Counted from the stretch's first letter, positions 42,213 through 50,636 are shown. The stretch is 64,000 bases of DNA from JAITMY01 sp031553765 (GCA_031553765.1 JAVBKY010000003.1:372001-436000); one strand, 5' to 3'. Numbers and translations: made by a program. The notes: a model not told the origin generated them from the letters alone.

Positions 42213-42918
42213 ACTTCATCTCGGCTTCGTGGGCTATAGTGCCTCGCCCTTTTTCAATGGCTTCAATTACGCCGTCCTTAATGCGAATAATTTTATCGGT
42301 AGCATCGGCTACGCCACGCTCATGCGTTACAATAATCATGGTCATGCCGTCAATCTTATTCACATCGTGCAAAATTTGCATCACCTCACGCGATGTTTGG
42401 CTATCCAGCGCCCCCGTGGGTTCGTCAGCCAGTATTATTTGCGGACGCGAAATCAGCGCGCGGGCAATAGCCACACGCTGCTTTTGACCACCCGACAGCT
42501 CATTTGGCATATGGTTGGCCCACTCCTTCAACCCCAACTTATCAAGATACTCCATGGCCAACATATTGCGTTTTTTGCGGCTGATACCCTTGTAAAACAG
42601 CGGAAGTGCCACGTTTTCCATGGCGTTTTTAAAAGAAATAAGGTTGAATGATTGGAAAATAAAACCGATAAGCTGGTTGCGTAATTCTGCGGCACGGGTT
42701 TCTCTGAGGTTTTTTATCAACACGTTGTTGAGGTAGTAATCGCCCGTGTCGTAGGTGTCAAGTATACCCAGAATGTTGAGCAGCGTTGACTTTCCAGAGC
42801 CCGAAGCGCCCATAATGGAAACAAATTCGCCCCGCTCAATGTTCAGGTCGATGCCCTTAAGTACATGCAGCGGCGCACCGTTGTAGTATGTTTTGTTGAT
42901 GTTGTGGAGCTGTATCAC
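42211..42918 (-). CDS. MacB/LolD-type ABC transporter ATP-binding protein
   Basis: 235 residues. Walker A GASGSGKST (37-45), Q-loop FIFQSFNL (87-94), signature ELSGGQKQR (140-148), Walker B IILADEPTGALD (161-172) and H-loop VTHERG. DEPTGALD and the short length place it in the LolD/MacB/FtsE group that energises FtsX-type permeases. First gene of the export cluster ATPase - permease - permease - adaptor - channel. Confidence 0.93.
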   Translation of the reverse strand: MIQLHNINKTYYNGAPLHVLKGIDLNIERGEFVSIMGASGSGKSTLLNILGILDTYDTGDYYLNNVLIKNLRETRAAELRNQLIGFIFQSFNLISFKNAMENVALPLFYKGISRKKRNMLAMEYLDKLGLKEWANHMPNELSGGQKQRVAIARALISRPQIILADEPTGALDSQTSREVMQILHDVNKIDGMTMIIVTHERGVADATDKIIRIKDGVIEAIEKGRGTIAHEAEMK

Positions 42919-43031
42919 AAGTGATTTCAGGTTTCAGATTGAAAAATTTCAAATTGTCCTTCGAGATAATGTGGAGTTGTGGATATATATTAGACGCAAT
43001 AAGTGGCCATTTAGTTGCAAAAACTTTACTT

Positions 43032-44717
43032 TTATTTTTTCTTCTTGACCTCTTTTCCTTTATCAGCATTATCCTTTACCGCTTTTACGGGATTTTCTAC
43101 CACAGGCGGTTTTACGGTGCTACTCTCTCGCTCCTTATCAATATCCACATCCTCCACTATCATGGCCGCGGGTGTAATAATAGAGGTAGGCACTCCGCCA
43201 AATGAGGTGTTTTCAATCAACGCCTCATTCGAAACGCCCGCTACGCGCTTAAACTTGCTTAGCGGCATGGCACCCATCTCTGCCGATTGCACCAGCTCCT
43301 CTTCTCCTGTTTTTACATCGACACGATACAGCAAAAATGGGTCACCGTTGGAGAGTATTTCACGTACTATGTAGGTATACTCAAATCCTTCCGTCACAGC
43401 CAGTTCAATCAGTTTGCGCTTAAGCGAATCGCGCGATACGGTTTCGCTTGCCTCAATCCTTATCACGCCTGGTGAGGCCTGCGTTTTTCCCGTTACGCTC
43501 ACGCATGAGCTACCCGTAGAGTGAAGTCCGCTTTTGGCAGGAATACGATCGTTGAGAAAAGCACGAAGCATACCTTTTTCGATAAGCAGCATGCTGTCGG
43601 GCGGTACTACGGCTTCGGCATCCACCTTGTAGCTGCCCACCAAATCCACCCCTTTGTAAGTTGCCAACGAAGGCATATTTTTTACCGTCAGCTGCGCATC
43701 CATTACCTTCTTATTCATCTTGTCTTCAAGCGTTTTAGGGCGGCTACCGCTAACGGTGCTGCGCAAGGCAAACAACGCCTGCGAGCTCTCAAATAAGCGG
43801 CTCATGAGCAAATCCGTAAGCGCGTTACCTTCAAAAAGTACAGGACCGGAGTAGGCTTCGTTGTGTTTAGGCGCACGGCTCACAGCAAGCAATTCGTTAG
43901 CTAACTTATCAGCAGCAGCCTTCAATTGCGCTACATTAGGCAACTCATTCGCGCTACGCGCTACATAATCGCAATGGTGATAAAGGCGCTTACCATCCGG
44001 CTGAATAAGTGATATGTACATCGTCAACGTAGCGAAGTTCATCGGGTATTTCACACGCGCGCCTTCGGTACTGGTAAAGTAAATATTGCTCACGCAGGCA
44101 TCCATATTTACCGATGAAGAGCTGATGTCGGGATAGGTACGAAACACCGATGACACCTCGCGTAGCGCATTTTCCCACTCCGCTTGGTTCGGCATTTTTC
44201 CGGTATTGGCATACTCCACCCGCGCTACTTTTTCCTGCGAAAAATCGGGTAAATTCTTTTCGTCTTTGGGTAAATTTTGCAGCAGCAACGCGGCTTGCTT
44301 ACGTGCCAGCAGCTCCGCCGCATGCTTGTACAGCGCGTCGCTACCTAACCACAATGAGCGACGTAGTTCTACGCAGTTGCTATCTACCGCGGCATTTCCC
44401 GCGTACTCCGATGGGCCACCATCGTACAACTCGTTGGTTTGCTCATAGCTGCCCGTAAGCAGGCGAATGGTGTACGGCCGCTGCGGCCGCACACGGCTAT
44501 AGGTAATAGCGCCAAGCGAAGCCTGCGCCTGAAAGCGCTCGCCATCCTGCACCATGTAGCTGATAAAAAATGGGGCGCTCAACTTCGGAATGCGTAAGGT
44601 CATGCTACGCTGCAGCTCGCTTTGCATAGCACCAAATAGCAAGGAGTCTAAACTTGGGTTCTGCGCGAAGGAAAGATTTGCTGTAAGCAGGGATAATATA
44701 AGTGTGATTTTCCTCAT
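43032..44717 (-). CDS. Secreted TldD/PmbA-like protein (putative metallopeptidase-related)
   Basis: 561 residues with a signal peptide (MRKITLILSLLTANLSFAQ). The centre and C-terminal part resemble the TldD/PmbA (U62) family: SGPVLFEGNALTDLLMSRLFE (about 293-313) matches the segment preceding the C-terminal beta domain, and SGLHSTGSSCVSVTGKTQASPGVIRIE (about 395-421) corresponds to the later core. The zinc HExxxH motif of TldD is not visible, so it may be PmbA-like and non-catalytic. The last 40 residues are low-complexity, rich in Lys and Val. It lies 113 bp upstream of the ABC export ATPase on the same strand. A periplasmic relative of a normally cytosolic family is notable. Confidence 0.72.
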   Translation of the reverse strand: MRKITLILSLLTANLSFAQNPSLDSLLFGAMQSELQRSMTLRIPKLSAPFFISYMVQDGERFQAQASLGAITYSRVRPQRPYTIRLLTGSYEQTNELYDGGPSEYAGNAAVDSNCVELRRSLWLGSDALYKHAAELLARKQAALLLQNLPKDEKNLPDFSQEKVARVEYANTGKMPNQAEWENALREVSSVFRTYPDISSSSVNMDACVSNIYFTSTEGARVKYPMNFATLTMYISLIQPDGKRLYHHCDYVARSANELPNVAQLKAAADKLANELLAVSRAPKHNEAYSGPVLFEGNALTDLLMSRLFESSQALFALRSTVSGSRPKTLEDKMNKKVMDAQLTVKNMPSLATYKGVDLVGSYKVDAEAVVPPDSMLLIEKGMLRAFLNDRIPAKSGLHSTGSSCVSVTGKTQASPGVIRIEASETVSRDSLKRKLIELAVTEGFEYTYIVREILSNGDPFLLYRVDVKTGEEELVQSAEMGAMPLSKFKRVAGVSNEALIENTSFGGVPTSIITPAAMIVEDVDIDKERESSTVKPPVVENPVKAVKDNADKGKEVKKKK

Positions 44718-44757
44718 TATTGTATAATATTAGAACACTGATAAAACAGACTTCGTC

Positions 44758-44814
44758 GCAGATAAACACAGATTTATCAGTGAAAATCCGTTCAATCTGT
44801 GTTATCTGTGTTCC
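44758..44814. repeat. Palindromic CAGATAAACACAGATT repeat
   Basis: GCAGATAAACACAGATTTAT and inverse AATCTGTGTTATCTGTGTT around a 20-bp centre, a third kind of palindrome unrelated to A-F. Confidence 0.7.
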
Positions 44815-44825
44815 ATTTTTGAATG

Positions 44826-45191
44826 TTACTTTTTTGCTTTCGCCAAATTTTCTTTCACCCTAAACTTTACCACTTTGGTTATTAAGGCATATGGAATATT
44901 CTTACTGTAAGGAAATTGCACAGCACCTTTAGTTGTGCGATACTCAGCCAGTTCATCGGCAAAAGCGTCAATTCCCGAGGGTGTGGGATAAAAGCCAATG
45001 TGATTTTTGAGCGCGGCAAAGTGTACCAAATTTCCGTTCAGGTAAAACGTGGGCATTTGCCAAGAGATTTTTTCCGTGGCCATGGGTGCTGCCTTGCGAA
45101 TGGTTTCACGCACCTTTTGCAGCAATGCCTGAATTTCATCAGGGAATTGCGCAATGTAGGTGTCAATGGTTTCAGGTTGGGGGGTTGCCAT
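44826..45191 (-). CDS. DUF1801 family protein
   Basis: 121 residues: ETIDTYIAQFPDEIQALLQKVRETIRKAAPMATEKISWQMPTFYLNGNLVHFAALKNHIGFYP is the DUF1801 (YdhG/frataxin-like fold) pattern, ending with FPYSKNIPYALITKVVKFRVKEN. Frequently annotated as an iron chaperone by fold similarity; direct evidence is weak. Single gene between repeat elements. Confidence 0.85.
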   Translation of the reverse strand: MATPQPETIDTYIAQFPDEIQALLQKVRETIRKAAPMATEKISWQMPTFYLNGNLVHFAALKNHIGFYPTPSGIDAFADELAEYRTTKGAVQFPYSKNIPYALITKVVKFRVKENLAKAKK

Positions 45192-45225
45192 TTTCTTTTT
45201 TATGAAGTATCAAATTTACGAAAAA

Positions 45226-45323
45226 TCACGCAAAGACGCTAAGACGCAAAGGTTTTATGATTTTTTTTGAAATATAGAGGCACAATACATGGTTTTCTTT
45301 GCGCCTCTGCGTCTTTGCGAGAA
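45226..45323. repeat. CGCAAAGACGC inverted repeat, left border of the GxxExxY gene
   Basis: TCACGCAAAGACGCTAAGACGC and its inverse GCGCCTCTGCGTCTTTGCGA, with a TTTTATGATTTTTTTTGAA-rich centre. Confidence 0.85.
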
Positions 45324-45355
45324 GTATTTTTTATCTTTACAGGAAATTTTACCGC

Positions 45356-45736
45356 ATGATTATAGAAAATGAAATTTCAAAAGTAATAGTAGATGTAGCC
45401 TTTCACATTCATACGCAACTTGGTCCCGGATTATTTGAATCGGTTTATGAGGAGATAATGAATTATGAATTAATTGAACGAGGACTAAAAGTTGAACGAC
45501 AGAAGACAATTCCGGTAGTTTGGAACGATATTAGCATGGAAATGGGATTCAGAGCAGATTTAATAGTAGAGGATAGAGTGATTGTTGAATTAAAATCAGT
45601 AAGTGAATTAATGCCTGTACATGCAAAGCAATTGCTAACCTACCTTCGATTAACCGATTTAAGGCTTGGTTTGCTTATTAATTTCAACGAATCTCTTATT
45701 AAAAACGGCATTAAACGTATAGCAAACGATTTATAG
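45356..45736 (+). CDS. GxxExxY family protein
   Basis: 126 residues from the ATG at 45356. The namesake motif is G25-L-F-E28-S-V-Y31 in LGPGLFESVYEE. FRADLIVEDRVIVELKSV (65-82) gives D68 and E78-x-K80, a PD-(D/E)xK nuclease-like arrangement, so nucleic-acid cleavage is possible but unproven. Members typically sit next to repeats; here CGCAAAGACGC inverted repeats lie on both sides, and the longer open frame from 45299 is repeat-encoded. The gene is more AT-rich than its neighbours. Candidate small mobile unit. Confidence 0.92.
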   Translation: MIIENEISKVIVDVAFHIHTQLGPGLFESVYEEIMNYELIERGLKVERQKTIPVVWNDISMEMGFRADLIVEDRVIVELKSVSELMPVHAKQLLTYLRLTDLRLGLLINFNESLIKNGIKRIANDL

Positions 45737-45804
45737 TTTCACGCAAAGACGCAGAGACGCAAAATAAAATGCGCTTTCTTTGCGCCTTTGCGCCTTTGCG
45801 AGAG
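45737..45804. repeat. CGCAAAGACGC inverted repeat, right border of the GxxExxY gene
   Basis: TTTCACGCAAAGACGCAGAG and inverse GCGCCTTTGCGCCTTTGCGA with a short centre. It ends 5 bp before the uvrB start. Confidence 0.85.
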
Positions 45805-45808
45805 ATAT

Positions 45809-47824
45809 ATGAATTTTGAGTTAACCTCCGAATACAAGCCTACGGGCGACCAGCCGCAAGCCATTGCCGAGCTGGTGGAAGCGGTGAGCAATGGCACGCC
45901 GTTTAACGTGCTGTTGGGTGTTACCGGTTCGGGTAAGACATTTACCATTGCCAACGTGGTGGCGCAACTCAACCGCCCTACCCTTGTGCTGAGCCACAAC
46001 AAAACGCTGGCGGCACAATTGTACGGCGAGTTCAAGGGATTTTTCCCAAACAACGCAGTGGAGTATTTCGTTTCGTACTACGACTACTACCAACCCGAAG
46101 CTTACTTGCCTACCACCGATACTTACATTGAAAAAGACCTGCAGATAAACGATGAGATTGAAAAATTGCGACTGCATACCACCTCTTCGCTACTATCGGG
46201 AAGGCGTGATGTGTTGGTGGTTTCAAGCGTATCGTGCCTGTACGGCATAGGCAACCCGCAGGATTTTCATACCAACACCATCATTGTAAAGTTAGGGCAA
46301 AAGCTCACGCGACAGAAGTTGCTTTACTCTCTTGTTGACGGGCTGTACTCGCGCAACGAAGTGGAGTTTAAGCGCGGTACTTTTCGCGTAAAAGGCGACA
46401 CGGTGGACGTGTACGTTGCCTACGGCGATTTTGCCTACCGCTTTATTTTTTTCGGTAACGAAATTGAAAAGATAGAAACCTTTGAGCCCATCAACGGCGG
46501 CATAATGGATAGGCCCGAAACGGCTATTATTTACCCTGCCACTATGTTTGTTACCACCAAGGAGCGCCTCAACGCTGCCATTGCCGACATTCAAATTGAC
46601 ATGGGTAAGCAGTGCGCTTTTTTTGAGGAAATAGGAAAACCGCTTGAGGCAAAACGTCTGCGCCAGCGCGTGGAATACGACGTAGAGATGATGAAGGAGC
46701 TGGGCTACTGCTCAGGTATTGAAAACTACTCGCGCTACTTCGATGGACGTAAGACCGGTTCACGCCCCTTCTGCCTTATTGATTATTTCCCGAAAGACAT
46801 TCTGTTGGTGGTGGACGAAAGCCACGTGACCATGCCGCAAATTCGCGCCATGTACGGTGGCGACCACTCGCGCAAGCAAAATCTGGTGGAGTACGGCTTC
46901 CGCCTGCCTTCAGCTATGGACAACCGTCCGCTTAAGTTTGAGGAGTTTGAGAGCCTTATTCCGCAGTCCATTTTTGTGAGCGCCACCCCCGCCGACTACG
47001 AGCTGCAAAAGAGCGATGGCGTGGTGGTAGAGCAGGTAATTCGCCCCACAGGATTGCTTGATCCTGTAATTGAAGTGCGTCCCAGCGGTAACCAAGTCGA
47101 TAACTTGATTGAGGAAATTTTGATACGTGCCGAAAAGGACGAGCGCGTGCTTGTTACCACGCTTACCAAGCGCATGGCGGAGGAATTGACCAAATTCATG
47201 GAGAAGGCGCAAATTCGCTGCCGCTACATCCACTCTGATGTGGAAACCTTGGAGCGCATTCAGATTATGGAGGACTTGCGCAAGGGTATATTCGACGTGC
47301 TGGTGGGCGTAAACCTCCTGCGTGAAGGTTTGGACTTGCCCGAGGTTTCACTCGTTGCCATTCTGGATGCCGACAAGGAGGGCTTCCTTCGCAATACGCG
47401 CTCGCTTACGCAAACAGCAGGGCGTGCCGCGCGTAACGTAAATGGTTTGGTAATTATGTACGCCGATAAGATTACGCGCTCAATGAAAGAAACCATTGAC
47501 GAAACCAACCGTAGGCGTGAAAAGCAACTGGCGTATAACGAAAAGCATGGCATAACCCCAACACAGGTGATTAAGAGCAACCGCGGCATACTTAGCGGCC
47601 AAGATATAAAAAAGCAGCCTACCGACTACTACGTAGAACCCACCGAGCTAAGCGCTGCCGCCGACCCCGTGCTGCAGTACATGAGCAAGCCTGAACTTGA
47701 AAAAGCCATTGCGAGAGAAAAAGAGGCGATGGAAGCTGCCGCCAAAGCGCTTGACTTTGTTGCCGCAGCCGAGCATAGGGATGAGATGTACGCGCTGCAG
47801 AAACTCTTAGGTGATAGGGGTTAG
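45809..47824 (+). CDS. uvrB: Excinuclease ABC subunit UvrB
   Basis: DNA damage-verifying helicase-like subunit of nucleotide excision repair. 671 residues from the ATG at 45809. Walker A GVTGSGKT (37-44), the beta-hairpin YYDYYQPEAYLP (89-100), helicase motif DESH, the helicase motif V/VI region (REGLDLPEV, QTAGRAARN) and a C-terminal UVR motif (LEKAIAREKEAMEAAAKALDFVAAAEHRDEM) that binds UvrC. The longer frame starts in a repeat. The bidirectional terminator at 47852-47872 separates it from the convergent lyase gene. Confidence 0.97.
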   Translation: MNFELTSEYKPTGDQPQAIAELVEAVSNGTPFNVLLGVTGSGKTFTIANVVAQLNRPTLVLSHNKTLAAQLYGEFKGFFPNNAVEYFVSYYDYYQPEAYLPTTDTYIEKDLQINDEIEKLRLHTTSSLLSGRRDVLVVSSVSCLYGIGNPQDFHTNTIIVKLGQKLTRQKLLYSLVDGLYSRNEVEFKRGTFRVKGDTVDVYVAYGDFAYRFIFFGNEIEKIETFEPINGGIMDRPETAIIYPATMFVTTKERLNAAIADIQIDMGKQCAFFEEIGKPLEAKRLRQRVEYDVEMMKELGYCSGIENYSRYFDGRKTGSRPFCLIDYFPKDILLVVDESHVTMPQIRAMYGGDHSRKQNLVEYGFRLPSAMDNRPLKFEEFESLIPQSIFVSATPADYELQKSDGVVVEQVIRPTGLLDPVIEVRPSGNQVDNLIEEILIRAEKDERVLVTTLTKRMAEELTKFMEKAQIRCRYIHSDVETLERIQIMEDLRKGIFDVLVGVNLLREGLDLPEVSLVAILDADKEGFLRNTRSLTQTAGRAARNVNGLVIMYADKITRSMKETIDETNRRREKQLAYNEKHGITPTQVIKSNRGILSGQDIKKQPTDYYVEPTELSAAADPVLQYMSKPELEKAIAREKEAMEAAAKALDFVAAAEHRDEMYALQKLLGDRG

Positions 47825-47851
47825 AAATTGAGGATTAGAGAAAAACAAAAG

Positions 47852-47872
47852 CGGCGAGAACACATCTCGCCG
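47852..47872. terminator. Bidirectional terminator between uvrB and the lyase gene
   Basis: CGGCGAGA (47852-47859) pairs perfectly with TCTCGCCG (47865-47872). T-rich tails follow on both strands (TCTTTC on plus, CTTTTGTTTTTC on minus). Confidence 0.85.
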
Positions 47873-47911
47873 TCTTTCATTATCAATTATCCATTCTCAA
47901 TTTTTAATTGT

Positions 47912-49369
47912 TTAAAGGCTATCCCCAAAGTCCTTCCTAAACTTCGCCAACAGCTGCTGAGGCCAATCGGTAAGAGGCTCCAAGCCGCCCATGAAGAAGC
48001 GTAGTACAGGAGGTTCGTAAACAAACTTCAAGCCACCTATCAGCTGACGATTTTCGTACAACCACGTCATACGGTCTTCCACATACTTTATTTGCGAAAG
48101 CGTAAATACACGGCGAGGGACAGCCAAGCGCAGCAGCTCCATATCGGAATAGGTTTCGTTGCCGTACTCATCACGTTGGTTGGATATAGAACCACGCTCC
48201 ATGCCACGCACACCCGACACAAGGAAGAATGCCGCTGCCAGCGCACCGGCAGGATACTGCGTTTGTGGAATGTGAGCACAAATTTGCATAGCGTCTACGT
48301 GGCAACCCAGCACGCCGGAGGGAGTAACCACAGGAATACCTTTTGCGTCAAGCGCGTTTACCAAGTATTGAATGTAGCTGGGGCTTTGGCTAATCATGGT
48401 TTCGTCTAGCGTTTCGCGTAGACCTACCGCCATAGCCTCAATCTCGCGCACCGAAATACCACCGTAGGTTAAGAAGCCTTCGAAGAGAGGAACCAGCGGT
48501 TCCAACTCACGGTAAACTTCATGGTTGTTGGTGCAAATACCACCGCCACGCGATGAGCTGAGCTTGCGTGCCGAGAAGTAAACAATATCCGCCAAGTCAG
48601 TCATGGTGAGAATAATTTCGCCCATGCTCTTCTCCTTAAATTCCTCCTCGCGCTGTTTTACCAAGTAAGCATTTTCGCCAAGCAAGCTAGCATCAAGCAC
48701 CAGCCTAATGCCGTACTTGTCGGCAATGGCACGCACATCGCGCAGGTTTTGAATAGAAAACGGTTGCCCGCCAATGAGGTTGGTCGAAGCCTCCATGCGA
48801 ATGTAGGGAACATTTTTAGAGCCGTGCTGCTTAATGCAGGCATCGAGCTTTTCAATGTTCATGTTGCCCTTAAAAGGATGTGAACTTCTAATTACGTAGG
48901 CCTCATCGTACAGCAACTCCACAATTTTACCACCGTACTGCGTAATGTGCGCCATAGCGGTTGTAAAGTGGTAATTCATAGGCACTAACGAGCCTTGCTT
49001 TACGTAGGCGCACGACAGGATATTCTCCGCGGCGCGTCCCTGGTGAGCAGGTAACAGGTATTTTTTACCCAGCACATCCTCCACCGCTTTTTGCAGGCGG
49101 AAGAAGCTCTGCGAGCCCGCGTAGGCATCGTCGGCAATCATCATGGCAGCCATTTGTTGGTCGCTCATGGCGTTGGTTCCGCTGTCGGTAAGCATATCAA
49201 GAAACACGTCGGTAGTGTTGAGGCGGAAGGTGTTGAAGCCGCCCTCGTACAGGGCTTCCAAGCGTCTTTCGATGGGAACCAAATGCAACTTTTGCACTAC
49301 GCGTACCTTGTGCTGCTCAAGCGGAATATTCTCGCCGCTGTAAAACTTTACTTGTGGAGACTGACTCAT
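47912..49369 (-). CDS. Tryptophanase / tyrosine phenol-lyase family beta-eliminating lyase
   Basis: PLP enzyme that splits an aromatic amino acid into pyruvate, ammonia and indole or phenol. 485 residues. K269 (FSARKLSSSRGG) fits the cofactor lysine, D226 the pyridine-N partner, Y83 the general acid, and RLAVPRR carries the carboxylate-binding arginine. At the three positions that separate the two enzymes it has T136, R392 (GVRGMERG) and F458 (LRFFM), the tyrosine phenol-lyase pattern, where tryptophanase has Asp, Ile and His. Yet SARKL replaces the usual SGKKD, and DASL replaces DATR. It may be annotated as tryptophanase; the substrate is open. Single gene facing uvrB. Confidence 0.88.
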   Translation of the reverse strand: MSQSPQVKFYSGENIPLEQHKVRVVQKLHLVPIERRLEALYEGGFNTFRLNTTDVFLDMLTDSGTNAMSDQQMAAMMIADDAYAGSQSFFRLQKAVEDVLGKKYLLPAHQGRAAENILSCAYVKQGSLVPMNYHFTTAMAHITQYGGKIVELLYDEAYVIRSSHPFKGNMNIEKLDACIKQHGSKNVPYIRMEASTNLIGGQPFSIQNLRDVRAIADKYGIRLVLDASLLGENAYLVKQREEEFKEKSMGEIILTMTDLADIVYFSARKLSSSRGGGICTNNHEVYRELEPLVPLFEGFLTYGGISVREIEAMAVGLRETLDETMISQSPSYIQYLVNALDAKGIPVVTPSGVLGCHVDAMQICAHIPQTQYPAGALAAAFFLVSGVRGMERGSISNQRDEYGNETYSDMELLRLAVPRRVFTLSQIKYVEDRMTWLYENRQLIGGLKFVYEPPVLRFFMGGLEPLTDWPQQLLAKFRKDFGDSL

Positions 49370-49740
49370 TTAAATTACGAATTAAAAATTATGAACCGAG
49401 CGAAGCGAGCTCATGAGCCGCTAGGCGAATAATTACGAATTAAAAATTAAGAATTTTAAAGGCTATCAAAATTATCATGATGCTCCGATAGTTATCGGAG
49501 TATTAAAGCGTACGAAATGTGCTATAAAACTTTTGCAAGTTACAAAATGTTATCATTATAGTGAAATTTTACAAAAAACATATACGTTATTAATTATAAC
49601 ACCTTGAAAATCAATTATATAAATAAAATTGCGAGGTATTACAAATTGTAAGCAAATGTTGCATTTCGCTTCTTTTACGTAATTTTTTACCTTTGCAGCT
49701 ACGAAAGGAATTCGTAATTTTTAATTAGTAATTTGACTAT
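49370..49740. other. Intergenic region with AT-rich repeats and a small hairpin
   Basis: 371 bp between divergent genes. It holds AATTACGAATTAAAAATT repeats (49373-49390 and 49431-49455), a GAGCGAAGCGAGC/GCCGCTAGGCG stretch (49399-49427), a hairpin CTCCGATA GT TATCGGAG (49483-49500) and long AT-rich DNA (49500-49680). No gene or RNA is recognisable. Confidence 0.45.
49688..49695 (+). promoter_or_regulatory. Candidate -7 box for the SUI1-family gene
   Basis: TACCTTTG, exact consensus, 45 bp before the ATG at 49741; the leader carries a TTCGTAATTTTTAATTAGTAATT repeat. Confidence 0.4.
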
Positions 49741-50082
49741 ATGAGCGATTGGAAAGAACGCCTCGGCGTGGTGTACTCCACTAACCCCGATTTTAGCTAC
49801 GAAAATTCACAGCAGGAGGAAGCGGGTACGCTACCGCCACAGCAGCAAAACCTGCGCGTGCAGCTCGACCGCAAGCAGCGCAGCGGCAAACAGGTTACGC
49901 TAATCACAGGGTTTATAGGAAAAATTGAAGACTTGGAATCCCTTGGCAAAATGCTCAAAACCAAGTGTGGCGTGGGCGGTACAGCCAAAGATGGAGAGAT
50001 TTTAATTCAGGGGGATTTTAGGGATAAGGTGCTGGATTTGCTGGTAAAAGCAGGGTATAAAGCGAAGAAAGCAGGGGGATAA
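49741..50082 (+). CDS. SUI1/eIF1-like translation factor (YciH family)
   Basis: 113 residues. The N-terminal 35 are polar and probably flexible (QQEEAGTLPPQQQN), the rest is the SUI1 domain: RKQRSGKQVTLITGFIG (about 44-60), then LKTKCGVGGTAKDGEILIQGDFRDKVLDLLVKAGYKAKKAGG. Bacterial YciH resembles eIF1 and can discriminate against wrong initiator tRNA or non-canonical starts; its physiological role is unsettled. Monocistronic, convergent with the REP-associated transposase gene, only 2 bp between stops. Confidence 0.92.
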   Translation: MSDWKERLGVVYSTNPDFSYENSQQEEAGTLPPQQQNLRVQLDRKQRSGKQVTLITGFIGKIEDLESLGKMLKTKCGVGGTAKDGEILIQGDFRDKVLDLLVKAGYKAKKAGG

Positions 50083-50084
50083 TT

Positions 50085-50618
50085 TCATTTCAGCCTATCC
50101 TTTTCCCAATTCACAGGATTATTATCAATGTAGTTCGCAATTCGTTGATATGATATTTCGTTACGAATAATATTTTCGTAGTAGTTACGTTGCCACAATT
50201 TCCCATCAAACGGTTGCCAGCCACTATTTTTCACACCACGAATATATTCGTTTGTTGTCATGGTTTTGAACCATTGCACCACGGTTCCCAATAACGACAA
50301 CGTATGCGGTAGGGGCGAACCTGCGTGTTCGCCCTTTTCTGCCCCACCATCCACAATTTCCACAACACAATGAAAATGGTTTGGCATTACCACCATTTCA
50401 TGACATTGAACATTGGGAAATTTATTTTGCAATTCCGCATACCAACATTCAACCATCACGCCCGCATCATTTAAACACATTTGCGCATTAATGATTTTAC
50501 CAAACAAATGGTCTCTGTTCTGGCAACACAACGTGATAAAATATAATCCAGCTTTTGAATAATCGTATCCTTTTAACCTAATGCTGCGACGGTGATGAAT
50601 GTTGGGGTTATAGGGCAT
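50085..50618 (-). mobile_element. REP-associated tyrosine transposase (Y1 / RayT)
   Basis: 177 residues from the ATG at 50618 (MPYNPNIHHRRSIRLKGYDYS). HUH motif HFH at H81 and H83 in MPNHFHCVV; catalytic tyrosine Y146 or Y147 in WQRNYYENI; GLYFITLCCQNR and the final IDNNPVNWEKDRL are family marks. Single-strand transposases of this kind act on REP hairpins. Between the HUH motif and the helix, residues about 95-104 (KGEHAGSPLP) are encoded by a REP palindrome (50310-50337), and two more REP hairpins lie just upstream (50637-50660, 50711-50744). The longer open frame to 50759 is repeat DNA. It lies directly downstream of rsmI. Confidence 0.9.
50310..50337. repeat. REP palindrome inside the transposase gene
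   Basis: TAGGGGCGAACCTGCGTGTT followed by CGCCC: GGGCGAAC and GTTCGCCC pair across CTGC. In frame within the coding sequence. Confidence 0.8.
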
Positions 50619-50636
50619 TAATGGGAAATATTGTAA

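Noticed and set aside
44758..45804. CRISPR-like repeats
   Set aside because: The repeats are palindromic pairs with single centres, not regularly spaced direct repeats with unique spacers, and there are no cas genes.
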